Below are positions 17,301 to 25,762 of a DNA stretch of 59,884 nucleotides, piece after piece. Both the position numbers and the translations under genes were made by a program. Where the stretch lies: assembly GCF_009377205.1 (NCBI RefSeq), contig NZ_VJZE01000011.1:1-59884 (forward strand), in the 5' to 3' direction. Below the pieces are notes generated by a model. It was given only the letters and a program-made list of their open reading frames with translations, did not search any database and was not told the DNA's origin. How positions within the stretch are numbered: position 1 is the first letter of the stretch; each line of letters starts with the position of its first letter. The stretch comes from Streptomyces phyllanthi (GTDB lineage Bacteria > Actinomycetota > Actinomycetes > Streptomycetales > Streptomycetaceae).

Positions 17301-19107
17301 CGCGCAGCCGGGTGCGCCGGCGGTGATGCGGCATGCGCAGGGGTCGGGTTCGGCGTCGTTGTCGGTGCAGGTGGCCGACCAGAACGGTACGGCGTATGTG
17401 AACGTGGCGCTGGCGTCGGGGAACGCGGTGAGGTTCTCCAAGTCGGATCCGTTCGGCGTGGAGCGCTCTGAGGCGAACAACTGGACCTCGCACCAGGGGT
17501 ATGTGGGCGGTACGGACGACGAGTCGTCGGGTCTGGTGCATCTGGGGGCACGGGAGTACGACCCGACGACGGGCCGTTTCCTCTCCCCGGATCCGGTGCT
17601 GGACCTGGCGGACCCGGTCCAGATGAACGGCTACGTGTACTGCGAGAACAACCCGGTCACGTACGCGGACCCTTCGGGTCTGTCCTCGGAGTCGAGCAGT
17701 GGCGGTGACTACGGTGGTCCGTCCTCGTCGGAGGTGGCCTGGGCGCGCTCGCAGCTGAACAAGTCGATCGGCGACATCATCCTGTCGGTCGGCTGGGCGG
17801 TGCTGAAGGAGTTCGTGGGCTGGGGCGACATCGTGGGCTGTTTCACCCGCGGTGACATGTGGGCCTGCGGCAGCCTGATCATGGAGGCCATTCCGTGGGG
17901 CGCCCTGTTCACCAAGGGCAAGAAGATCTGGAACGCCATCGAGCGGACGATCGGTGCGATCAACGCGTGGCGCAAGGCGCAGGAGAGGGCCCGCAAGATC
18001 ATCGAGGCGGCGCGGAAGGCCGCTGAGCTGAAGAAGCGGATGGAGGAGCTCAAGAGGAAGGCGAAGAAGGCCGCGCAGCTGAAGAAGAAGGCTGCGAAGG
18101 AGTCGATCACGCGGGCGACGAAGAGCGCGGCGAAGAAGATCGGCAACGCGGTCCAGAGGAAGGCGAAGTCGTCGTCGAACTCGTCGGCTCGGAGACCTGC
18201 CCAGCAGAGGGCGGAGTCCGCCGGACCGTCCTGCACCAAGCTGCACAGCTTCCTGCCCGGTACCAAGGTCCTGATGGACGACGGCACGACGAAGCCGATC
18301 GAGAAGGTGAAGAACGGCGACAAGATCGTCACCACGGACACCGAGACCAACAAGAACAAGGTCAAGGCGGTCACGGCGACTATTACCAGTGAGGACGACA
18401 AGGCCTTCACGATTCTCACCGTCGCCACGGGCAAGGACGACGGCGATGGCCGGCCGAATTCATCGAAGCTGACCGCCACGGACCACCATCCCTTCTGGGT
18501 ACCGGCCCTGAGGCAGTGGGTCGAGGCAGGCGAACTTCTGCCCGGTCAGTGGCTGCGGACGTCGGCGGGCACCCACGTCCAGATCACCGCCGTCGCCCAC
18601 TACACCGAGCGCCAGCGCACCCACGACCTCACCATCACCGGCATCCACACGTACTATGTGGTCGCAGGCGGGACCTCAGCACTCGTTCACAACTGCTCCA
18701 CTGCGGATGAACGGGCGCATGCCAGAGCATCGGAGAATGCTGCATATTCCAGCAGGCCGGACGTTGCTACCGGCGGGTACCTCTGGGTTCAGGGGCACGG
18801 AGAGTTTGACCTGGCTTCCGATCGGCTCCATCCGTTGATCAGAGCCAACATGGGCGAGATTCCTGCTGCGGCGAGCCCCGGCGGCGGTAAGTTCTTTGGC
18901 TCGCATGTCGAGGTTCAGGCGGCCACTATCATGAGGATTCTGGCCAAACAGTCGGGATCCGGGGGTTTGACCGGCCGACTGATGGTTTCAAAGCCTGGCG
19001 GGCCATGCGGTTTCTGCACGCCAAACGTGGCAGGAATGTTGCCGGGGAGCTCATCGCTAGCGGTTCGATCTCAGCGCGGGCAAGTTTTCAGTGAGGTACC
19101 TTTCTGA
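11359..19107 (+). CDS. RHS/YD-repeat polymorphic toxin with HINT and DddA-like deaminase C-terminus
   Basis: Secreted giant protein, about 2,582 residues from the ATG at 11359; in-frame starts at 11329 and a TTG at 11278 cannot be excluded. A basic N-terminus and hydrophobic core (GLRLGLLGALVVALVVGMLPVAAVA) form the export signal. Next come a beta-rich cage region and many YD repeats (such as YDALGRTTAG, YDGLGRVLSE, YDARGRVKEA). A ricin-type lectin module lies at about 16780-17160 (GKCLDLSSAS, QKWAP) and the RHS core at about 17520-17690 (LGAREYDPTTGRFLSPDP). A Lys/Ala-rich coiled segment follows, then a HINT autoprocessing domain from Cys (18232) to HisAsn (18688-18693). The last 137 residues form a deaminase: HVE (18904) and PCGFC (19003-19017) are the zinc/catalytic motifs of SCP1.201/DddA-type cytidine deaminases. 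Role inferred: contact-delivered toxin that deaminates nucleic acid, probably DNA. Confidence 0.88.
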   Translation: MLSWCGRGRLSRTSAQRGRRRGLRLGLLGALVVALVVGMLPVAAVAVPPDDDRTAVDLVDLPEEEVVAPDSSAALEEMQTDDVPTVKEYDPEAVTAPASSTGSENVTTLAPGQLEQVSTLPVEIGAPETATAAQADALEGTWQVSLIDQTDLATASYEAFEGVAFTVTPPAGATGDAVISLDYTDFAELYGAGWADRLNLTQLPSCFLDTPDVDACSEPVEIPTETVVEPLSTDVTEDQVLDGERRIMATVDVTSLTDTTTSGTTTAAADGEGTVTDAVYRPGKTTSEVLRTATSSGSTVFAATSHGSGSQGDFSATPLVSAGSWAAGGSSGAFTYTYSLNVPGVPGGPSPNLSFGYNSQVVDGRTSATNNQSSWIGDGWEYNAGSITRTYKACRDDRTNGNNADHKTPDLCWGSDNATLTLGGTTTELVLPDGSAPVGDKWVTANGDGSKVELIKDTTRGNGDADGEYWRVTTRDGTQYYFGRHKLPGWASGDPVTDSVLSVPVAGNQSGEPCYQGSTKTDFGNSFCDQAWRWNLDYVVDLQGNAMSLWWGKETNYYSKNLKFKNPVQYDRGGYLKTIKYGQRSSSLFSAEPVAKVEFTVDERCFKEGDLTCDPANFTSGDYYKNRIWYDTPADLYCSGKTGEECFVPVPTFWSRKRLAKVATYAQRDATTTAPKLVDTWTLDQSLPVDRTDEGTALWLESITRTGYGTDGANLGLAPVEFVANTVPMPNRVKQGANDERPVFDRLRIERVVNEYGGETKVTYSTPSGACGSGSGFPAPESNTGLCFPAYWHPDPEKSDEKISWFNKYRVESVTEMANIDGVPDETTRYEYAGGGAWALNQAEFSKKKTRTYDQWRGYGLVRTVTGDTVAANVDATQADAHTATTAGVSETRYFRGMHGDPLPDGTTRSVSVTDYADETISPDRFAYQGRAAETLTYTKYGGDLLTRTVDYPTTPTVLATRARGDGIPDLKAYRVQEDHSISVTQASGTVSAEDTRTWRTTKTVNTYESTYGLPTKVEVQGDTIVTGDESCTVSEYVHNTDKHLIGLTKQTLTTAGTCDAAATATAADWISGSRVAYDEGVHGATPTTGLATTTWNVSGDGGGWTKAAELDYDTYGRATSTTDAAGNTETTTFTPSTGQVYSVTSKNAKQQASTSYLEPGRGTALKETDANGNTTQFAYDALGRTTAGWSASQSTSEDPSVEYTYNIDKTKTETPSVVTAALGDDGTYSKSVAFYDGLGRERQTQTPAVGGEGRLITDVLYSANGTVKRTNNAYFATGAPDTVLYDYASESQIPNATLYAYDGLGRVLSETPYEKGTPKPDKATRYVYDYDNSTVIEPAGGASQRSYTDAQGRTVRVDTFTNAARTEYRTTRYKYDARGDRVEAKDSQGNLWTWKYDARGRVKEATDPDTGTTTTTYDVMDRPESVTDSNEVTVWTKYDELSRVKEQHRDSLTGPLLTENVYDLSPGGLGLPTSATRYTDGLAYTTSVAGYTSEYLPTGKTVTLPQSIATAYGFKPTYTYTYDYTRTGLPKSVTLPQAGSFGSEKVITRYNADGLPISTSGEKHYTAETTYSVYGEVLRTTSGEQGHRVWTTNLYDESSGELLRSVVDRESTSDTSTVPGTRVNSRYYDYDAAGNVLQITDYWNSLTDRQCFSYDALGQLTDAWTSPNAGCKASGKTTREAKYSDGTTNVTSANSGYWHTYEYDALGNRKKLVKHDPGLNTAKDATTTYAYGKTDGAQPHTLTGMSSTYTNDAGAQITEAATLTYDDAGNTKTRTYGGDQQALDWTWDGKVAKVTGFGDGGEGPWLNSPSGKCLDLSSASTIAGTPMQIYSCNGTKAQKLRIEPASSSDPSTGALKILGQCVVPSGGGTANGTAVVIGACTGTDGQKWTATSTGALKHVSSGKCLDVPSGNYTSGTDLQLYTCNGTDPQKWAPDNETSYIYGADGERLISVSDSERTLYLGDTTVATTATGAASYTERYYAQPGAPAVMRHAQGSGSASLSVQVADQNGTAYVNVALASGNAVRFSKSDPFGVERSEANNWTSHQGYVGGTDDESSGLVHLGAREYDPTTGRFLSPDPVLDLADPVQMNGYVYCENNPVTYADPSGLSSESSSGGDYGGPSSSEVAWARSQLNKSIGDIILSVGWAVLKEFVGWGDIVGCFTRGDMWACGSLIMEAIPWGALFTKGKKIWNAIERTIGAINAWRKAQERARKIIEAARKAAELKKRMEELKRKAKKAAQLKKKAAKESITRATKSAAKKIGNAVQRKAKSSSNSSARRPAQQRAESAGPSCTKLHSFLPGTKVLMDDGTTKPIEKVKNGDKIVTTDTETNKNKVKAVTATITSEDDKAFTILTVATGKDDGDGRPNSSKLTATDHHPFWVPALRQWVEAGELLPGQWLRTSAGTHVQITAVAHYTERQRTHDLTITGIHTYYVVAGGTSALVHNCSTADERAHARASENAAYSSRPDVATGGYLWVQGHGEFDLASDRLHPLIRANMGEIPAAASPGGGKFFGSHVEVQAATIMRILAKQSGSGGLTGRLMVSKPGGPCGFCTPNVAGMLPGSSSLAVRSQRGQVFSEVPF

Positions 19108-19176
19108 TGCATTCGCCAGGGCGCGGCCCAGTTGCCGCGCCTTGGCTGCTTTCCTACAGGCCACTATGCTGGCCTT

Positions 19177-19932
19177 ATGGACATGAACGGCGATAAGTTG
19201 AATCCATGCGCGATCATCGATCTCACCGACTGGGCTGAGCTCGAGAATGCCAACGGGTCGGCCTTCCCGGTTACTCCGACCAAGCTGCGCGACTTGGTGT
19301 CGGGTGACTTTTCCGCGGTAACGAGTTCACTCCACCACCTGTATGACGCTCTCCTCAACGACGGAGTCGTCTACTCTGCGACCGCGCCGGCTTTCAGGTA
19401 TGTCGCCGCGCTTTTGGGTGACCGCGAAAGTCGAGCCGCACTCACTCCTTCATGGGATGGGGAAAAATTCCCACTTCGAGGCAAGCTCCTTTCATGGCTG
19501 GCCGACGTGGCCTTCGATGTCAGCATTGAGCAGGAGCAGCGCATTCGAGAGTGGGGGGAATATTCGCCGACCGAGCCATTTCCCGAATTCCTGAACATCA
19601 GGAGTATTTACCCGGAAGCTTTTCCGGGCGTCGCTTCCTACTTTGATGACTCTGATCCGAGAGTGGTTGAGGCGGCTCTTGTTGCGGCCGTTCGATTTCT
19701 GGAGTCCCCGGCATTGGCGATGCATCGCAGGAGGTTGACTCCTTTGATGGAGAACGTTCTAGCGCAAAGCTCCAGCGAACGGCACAGAAGTTTGGCCTCC
19801 GAGGCGTTGGCGTCTTGGGAGCAAGGGCGCATGTTGATGGAACGCCCTACCGATCCACTCCCCTCCGACGGGCGCGGGAAGGATCACAATTCGCACGACA
19901 AGCGGGGATCAGTTGACGAGCCGCCGTTTTAG
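19177..19932 (+). CDS. Candidate immunity protein for the deaminase toxin
   Basis: Soluble, mostly helical protein of 251 residues starting 69 bases after the toxin stop. Immunity genes of RHS toxins occupy exactly this place. It begins MDMNGDKLNPCAIIDLTDWAEL and contains helical pairs such as LRDLVSGDFSAVTSSLHHLYDALL, FRYVAALLGDRESRAAL and YFDDSDPRVVEAALVAAVRFLESP, which look like HEAT-type repeats as seen in several immunity proteins. The ATG at 19177 (or 19183) is preferred over a TTG at 19132; no good ribosome site is visible. Its codons are much less GC-biased than those of the RHS core, matching the toxin tip and suggesting that toxin and immunity were acquired together. Confidence 0.6.
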   Translation: MDMNGDKLNPCAIIDLTDWAELENANGSAFPVTPTKLRDLVSGDFSAVTSSLHHLYDALLNDGVVYSATAPAFRYVAALLGDRESRAALTPSWDGEKFPLRGKLLSWLADVAFDVSIEQEQRIREWGEYSPTEPFPEFLNIRSIYPEAFPGVASYFDDSDPRVVEAALVAAVRFLESPALAMHRRRLTPLMENVLAQSSSERHRSLASEALASWEQGRMLMERPTDPLPSDGRGKDHNSHDKRGSVDEPPF

Positions 19933-19980
19933 TGGGCGTGCCCGGACTCGGTCGGCTCAGCCTACGAGAAGGACGAATGA

Positions 19981-20244
19981 CGCTACGTCACAGCGGACGG
20001 CCTCGCCTCGTTCCACGTGAGTAACTCACCCAGGGACTTTGCAGCTTGCCTCGATGTTCTCGATAGAGGCATCTCCGAGGCGCCCAAAGAGCCAAATCCC
20101 GAGCCTGAGGACTGGGAAGAGGTTGCGGCGTCTTTGCAGCAGGCCATCGAGGCGATAGACCCATCTGCATTGCACGACGATCCCGGCTTCTGGTACTCAC
20201 TTTTGTTCGACGTGGCGAACGGCGATTACTCCGAAGGTAAGTGA
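19981..20244 (+). pseudogene. C-terminal remnant resembling a SUKH-type immunity protein
   Basis: The frame opens right after a TGA at 19978 and reads RYVTADGLASFHVSNSPRDFAACLDVLDRGI..., then WEEVAASLQQAIEAIDPSALHDDPGFWYSLLFDVANGDYSEGK. The pattern (V-N/S-S then F..CL.VLD, then W...L...I..IDP.AL.....FW..L...  .GDYSEG) resembles the C-terminal third of SUKH-4-like immunity proteins. A GTG at 20017 would give 75 residues, but the usual N-terminal SUKH core is absent, so I call it a truncated gene. A row of partly decayed immunity genes is typical behind polymorphic toxins. The family assignment is from memory of the pattern and is tentative. Confidence 0.4.
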
Positions 20245-20257
20245 GGTCAGGGGCAGT

Positions 20258-20285
20258 TTGTTGAAGGGGCCCCGGGGCCTAGAAT
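20258..20285 (+). promoter_or_regulatory. Candidate sigma-70-type promoter
   Basis: TTGTTG (20258-20263) and TAGAAT (20280-20285) are separated by 16 bases in the gap before the plus-strand gene starting at 20416. A short hairpin (GGCAGCC-GAC-GGCTGCC) follows just downstream of the -10 box. Confidence 0.35.
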
Positions 20286-20415
20286 GACTCCTGGCAGCCG
20301 ACGGCTGCCGACACCTTGAATGGACAGCGTCTTGACTGATGATGACGTGGTGGACTCCGTCGAGAGCCTCGCCCCCTTCGCATGAAGAGGCGCCCTATCG
20401 ATCGGGCGGGTTGTC

Positions 20416-21165
20416 GTGAAGGTCGCTGAAGTCCAGGTATTCCTGAATTACGGGACTCTGGTGGTCGGATCGGACAGTGATCCAGACTTCGACCTTCTGG
20501 ACTCCACCCTGCCGGCGAGTGACGCGCACCACGTCATGCTTCCCACGCGTGCGCAGATCGCACCCGTCAGGGTTCGGGTGTGGCGTGGAGCCGCGCCGGA
20601 GCCGGCCCGGCAGATCTTCACTGGCGATGTGGTACTCGCGACGGGATACCTGACGATGAGGGAGGTGTTGGAGCCACCCTTTTTCCTGTGGCCGACTGTG
20701 AGCGCCGGGGCGCGGGTCACGCTCTCGATCGGCACCGATGCGTGGGATGAGGCTACGGATGTGACAATCGTTGTTTGCCCGACCGCCGACTCCTTGCCGG
20801 ACGTCAGGAGTAGAAGCGGGTTCGTGGCTTCGGTGGCTGAGATCTCGTCGCTCGGACGGATCGACCTGGTGCTGACTGGCCACAATTACCCCGAGGACCG
20901 TCTGGCGGCGGCTCTGAGGATTCTGCGACGCGCATCGGAGGAAGAAATTTCTGAAGCGCGAGTGCGATACGGAATTGCCACTGTGATGGAATGGCTGAAA
21001 TGGCTTCATCCTGCCATCTCCCCGGAAGCTCTGGAAGAGGTGTCGGACAAAATCTTCCGGAGCTGTCTTAGTGGTCATTCTGATGGTGGCGGTGCGAAAT
21101 CTCTACTTTCTTACATGGCTGCCGCCATGGGGCTTTCGGTTGAAGAATTTCTCATAGGTCGTTGA
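20416..21165 (+). CDS. Hypothetical protein in immunity tail (249 aa)
   Basis: Soluble protein I do not recognise. The N-terminal half (1-160) is predicted beta-rich and hydrophobic in short strands (VAEVQVFLNYGTLVVGS, VVLATGYL, RIDLVLTGHN); the C-terminal half (about 165-249) is helical (DRLAAALRILRRASEEEISEARVRYGIATVMEWLKWL...). No signal peptide. The GTG at 20416 has a GGGCGGG tract about 6 bases upstream; no better start is seen. Its lower GC codon use matches the neighbouring immunity-like genes rather than the core genome. Location behind an RHS toxin makes an immunity or orphan-immunity role possible, but nothing in the sequence proves it. Confidence 0.6.
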   Translation: MKVAEVQVFLNYGTLVVGSDSDPDFDLLDSTLPASDAHHVMLPTRAQIAPVRVRVWRGAAPEPARQIFTGDVVLATGYLTMREVLEPPFFLWPTVSAGARVTLSIGTDAWDEATDVTIVVCPTADSLPDVRSRSGFVASVAEISSLGRIDLVLTGHNYPEDRLAAALRILRRASEEEISEARVRYGIATVMEWLKWLHPAISPEALEEVSDKIFRSCLSGHSDGGGAKSLLSYMAAAMGLSVEEFLIGR

Positions 21166-21253
21166 GTCCCGCCACATGTTTCGAACCCGGACCAATCGGT
21201 GGAGGCATGCGGGACGTCGACCATCGGGGCGATATCGAAGAGAAGGTCGTGGA

Positions 21254-21982
21254 GTGAGTCGAGCTGATATACGCCAGTCCTGTGCCGCTGGTGCCGCTGC
21301 GCTATCTCTGATCCTGCTGGCCGGGTGTTCGGACTCCGGCAGCGGGGAGCCGGACGAGGGTGCGTCGGATGCGGTGGTCGAGGAGAGCAGGGGTCCGGCG
21401 CTGTCCGAGGCGGAGCTGACCAAGGTAACGCTGAGGGCCGGGGATGTGGAGGGCCACAAGGTCAGCAAGCCCACGGCCACTGTCACGCAGAAGGATGTCA
21501 AGGCGGGCGACGAGGCCTGCGTGCCGGTGGCGTACGCGGTGGCGGGTACGGTCCTGGGTGAGCCGCGCACGACCGTGCAGCGGGAGACGGCCAGTGAGCC
21601 GGATGCCAGGGCCAAGGCATCCGCGGCGCCGGACATCACGAGGGTGCTGGTGCGTCTGTCCGCGTACGAGGGCGACGAGGCCCAGGCCGCGATGGATTCC
21701 CTCAGCGAGGCGGCCGACTCCTGCACGAAGGGCTTTACTCTGACCGTCGACGGCACCGAGCAGCAGGTCACCAAGATTGCCAAGACCACCGCCCCTCAGG
21801 GCGCGGACCAGGCCATCGCGCTGAACGTCACCAGCGAGAAGGTGCCGATGAAGGTGGTCGTGATCCGCAAGGGCAGCACGCTCGGTTACTTCACCGCCAT
21901 CAACATCGCCTCGGCCGCCAGCGGCAAGAACTTCGCCTTCCCGACCGAGGTCGTCGACGCCCAGCTCGTCAAGCTGGCCTGA
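21254..21982 (+). CDS. Secreted lipoprotein, unknown function
   Basis: Lipid-anchored extracellular protein of 242 residues. The GTG at 21254 gives a typical lipoprotein signal: MSRADIRQ, hydrophobic AAGAAALSLILLAG, then the lipobox LLAGC. After a Ser/Gly/Glu-rich linker the mature domain starts with GPALSEAELTKVTLRAGDVEGHKV and contains a Cys pair (DEACVPV, ADSCTKG) that could form a disulfide. The layout recalls Streptomyces lipoproteins related to the PknH-like sensor fold, but I cannot confirm that. A truncated copy lies at 23484, and a third protein of similar plan at 46890. The ribosome site GAAGG precedes the start by 9 bases. The 3' end overlaps the convergent DUF397 gene by 14 bases. 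Confidence 0.75.
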   Translation: MSRADIRQSCAAGAAALSLILLAGCSDSGSGEPDEGASDAVVEESRGPALSEAELTKVTLRAGDVEGHKVSKPTATVTQKDVKAGDEACVPVAYAVAGTVLGEPRTTVQRETASEPDARAKASAAPDITRVLVRLSAYEGDEAQAAMDSLSEAADSCTKGFTLTVDGTEQQVTKIAKTTAPQGADQAIALNVTSEKVPMKVVVIRKGSTLGYFTAINIASAASGKNFAFPTEVVDAQLVKLA

Positions 21983-22169
21983 CCGTTCGGTTCGGCTTGC
22001 TCCTCACGCTGGTTATGAGCGCTTGGAGTTGGCGTGGGCCGGTGGACAGGATTGCCTCGGGTTCGTCGCTTTCGCGGAGCAGGATCGTCCCGTCGTGGGG
22101 TGTGGCCACGTAGACGCAGTCGGAGCCGTCCGGGCTGAACGTCGACTTCTGCCAGGTGAACGGGGGCAT
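21969..22169 (-). CDS. DUF397 domain small regulatory protein
   Basis: Protein of 66 residues with the DUF397 pattern: WQKSTFSPDGSDCVYVATPHDGTILLRESDEPEAILSTGPRQLQALI. These small proteins are encoded next to XRE/DUF5753 regulators in Streptomyces (whiJ/abaA-type clusters) and are thought to work with them, possibly as toxin- or antitoxin-like modulators. The ATG at 22169 is chosen over one 9 bases upstream. The partner immediately upstream on the same strand has lost its DNA-binding domain, so this gene may now be an orphan. Confidence 0.7.
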   Translation of the reverse strand: MPPFTWQKSTFSPDGSDCVYVATPHDGTILLRESDEPEAILSTGPRQLQALITSVRSKPNRTVRPA

Positions 22170-22182
22170 AGCGGCCACTGCT

Positions 22183-22698
22183 TCACAGGCTCCGGATGAT
22201 GTCGGCGATGAGGTCGCGTGAGGCCTCCGGCTTGAGCGCGACGGCCTCCATGCGGTCGAGGACAGTGCGGTACTTGGTCAACTGAGCTTGGGCATCAAGG
22301 AAGTCGCAGCCGTGGTGGGTGTCCAGCTGCACGGTGTCGAGGTGTGCGTCCGCGCCGTGCACATAGTTGATCGTCTGGCCGTTTCCGGGGAAGCCCGAGC
22401 ATCTGTAGGAGATCACCCGGAGGGTGATGTGTTCCTCTTCGCTCAGGTGGAGCAGGTGGGCGAGTTGAGCCCGGGCGGTGTCCGGGCCGCCGTACTGGAT
22501 GTGCAGGGCGGCCTCGTGGAGCAGCGCGGTGTAGGGCGGGGGGTTGTCGCAGTGCAGGACCGTCTGACGCTTGATGCGGTGTGAGAGGCGGTGTTCGATC
22601 TGATGCGGACGGAAGGCGGGCACCGCCTCGCGCAGCATGGCGCGGGTGTGGTCCGTGGTCTGGAGCAGGGCTGGGATGTGGATGGCCAGGGCGACCAT
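22183..22698 (-). pseudogene. 5'-truncated XRE/DUF5753 regulator
   Basis: The 171-residue frame matches only the C-terminal DUF5753 part of the actinobacterial XRE regulator family: HIPALLQTTDHTRAMLREAVP, HEAALHIQYGGPDTARAQLAHLL, then LDTVQLDTHHGCDFLDAQAQLTKYRTVLDRMEAVAL. An intact relative in this window (52511-53359) has about 115 more N-terminal residues holding the helix-turn-helix; no such sequence exists upstream here in any frame. The ATG at 22698 falls in the middle of the conserved domain. It therefore looks like a remnant that can no longer bind DNA. It overlaps neither neighbour and ends 13 bases before the DUF397 gene. Confidence 0.7.
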
Positions 22699-22821
22699 CG
22701 TCTGCGCTCATTGCGAAAACGACATCATGAACCGAGGTATGTCAGTCGGAGGCCCCACCCATCTTGGACGCGTCAAATACCTGGGGCGGCTCTTCAACTA
22801 CATGGGCGGGAGAATGTTCGG

Positions 22822-23421
22822 ATGAGTTCGATCGACGAGGACCTGCGTCAGGCTGAATCCCGCAGTAATGAAGAGCGGTTGCGGATCGGTGCACTGCTCC
22901 TTGTGAGGTACTGCGGATTTCACCACATCAATGGATTTACGCCGTGGTTCGAAGCGCAGCGGGACATGCTGAAGGCCGTGAGCGACGTGGCGCGCGTGAT
23001 TCTTGACGGCCGGGCCGCCGAGGTGGAGTTGGCAGATCTCAGGGAGTCGCTGACGGCGGTGCTCCAGGAGAACGATCCTGAAGGCCCGCCGTTCGAGGCG
23101 GAGATCTTCGATCATCTGGTCTTCGCCGATGACGTTCTGGATTTTCTGATCTCGCCCGCAGAGTTGAGCAAGTTGTCCAGGGCCCTTGAGCGTGCGGATG
23201 AACTCGCCGAGGCCCACGAGGAACTGGGCCGTGAGGAGTACGGGGGCGAGAACTGGGAGCCGGCGCCTCTCGGTCTGATGGAATCGGAGGCCCGGGAGCG
23301 GGACACCCGGGGCGAGCTCCACGATCCGAGTGACTTGGAGCGAAGCGAAGGTTTCTCGGCCCGTTATGCCGAGGCCATCGAGAAGTTGTTTGCGATGGCG
23401 GGCCAGGATGAGGACGAATAG
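22822..23421 (+). CDS. Hypothetical helical protein (199 aa), possible immunity gene
   Basis: Acidic, mostly helical soluble protein. The ATG at 22822 is supported by GGCGGGAG about 9 bases upstream. Recognisable stretches are ERLRIGALLLVRYCGFHHINGFTPWFEAQRDMLKAVSDVARVILDG and a helical middle (FDHLVFADDVLDFLISPAELSKLSRALERADELAEAHEELG), with an acidic C-terminus. I recognise no family. It sits between two lipoprotein paralogues in the tail of the RHS locus and shares their moderate GC codon use. An immunity function is conceivable from position only. Confidence 0.6.
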   Translation: MSSIDEDLRQAESRSNEERLRIGALLLVRYCGFHHINGFTPWFEAQRDMLKAVSDVARVILDGRAAEVELADLRESLTAVLQENDPEGPPFEAEIFDHLVFADDVLDFLISPAELSKLSRALERADELAEAHEELGREEYGGENWEPAPLGLMESEARERDTRGELHDPSDLERSEGFSARYAEAIEKLFAMAGQDEDE

Positions 23422-23483
23422 GTGATGCCTGGTTCACGAAGCCGTTCCGGAACCACAGGCCAGCGTGCTGAGAAGGTCGTGAA

Positions 23484-23903
23484 GTGAGTCGAGCTGTCAT
23501 ACGCCAGGCCTGCGCCGCCGGTGCCGTCGCGTTGTCGCTGGTCCTGTCGGCCGGGTGCTCGGGCTCCGACAGCGGGGAGCCGGACGAGGGCGCGTCGGAT
23601 GCGGTGGTGGAGGAGAGCAAGGGCCCGGCGCTGTCCGAGACGGAGCTGACCAAGGTCGCGCTGGAGGACGGGGACGTTGAGGGCCACAAGGTCAGCAAGT
23701 CCACAGCCACCATCGCGCAGAAGGACGTGACAGCGGGCGACGAGACGTGCACGCCGGTGGCGTACGCGATAGCGGGTGCGGTCCTGGATGAACCGGGCGC
23801 GACCGTGCAGCGGGAGGGGCCAGTGAGCCGGACGCCAAGGAACGAAACCGCCCCCACCCCGCAACGCGCAGGTGAGGGCGGCCCGTCAAGCAGAGCAGGC
23901 TGA
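23484..23903 (+). pseudogene. Frameshifted lipoprotein copy
   Basis: The first ~113 codons closely copy the lipoprotein gene at 21254: the same GAAGG ribosome site and GTG start, MSRAVIRQACAAG, lipobox LSAGC, SDSGEPDEGASDAVVEESKGPALSETELTKVALEDGDVEGHKVSK and CTPVAYAIAGAVLDEPGATVQRE. At about 23815 one base is missing relative to the intact copy (GAGACGGCC became GAGGGGCC), so the frame shifts, and the remaining ~130 codons of the gene are absent. The frame then runs into the terminator of the class I fumarase gene. This marks the right edge of the inserted region. Confidence 0.8.
23848..23881 (-). terminator. Terminator of the class I fumarase gene
   Basis: An 11-bp inverted repeat with one mismatch (23848-23858 with 23871-23881), followed on the minus strand by TTTCGTT, lies 34 bases after the fumarase stop. 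Confidence 0.7.
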
Positions 23904-23914
23904 GGCGGTCGCCG

Positions 23915-25585
<1,671 letters not shown>

Positions 25586-25762
25586 CTCGCCCATTCCTCA
25601 CTCGACAGACAGCCGGCAGACAGCGGCTGGCCTCCGTTGGCAGCGCCCACCAGCGTAGAACCTGCCTCGGGCGGCGGGCTTGTGAGGTAAGGCTCAGTTC
25701 CGTATCCACCACTGACGCACGCCCCCTAGTCGCGATCTATCGCGTTTGGGTACGCTGCTGTC

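Noticed and set aside
20320..20385. 21-codon frame MDSVLTDDDVVDSVESLAPFA
   Set aside because: Short, no ribosome site; could be a gene remnant but cannot be supported.
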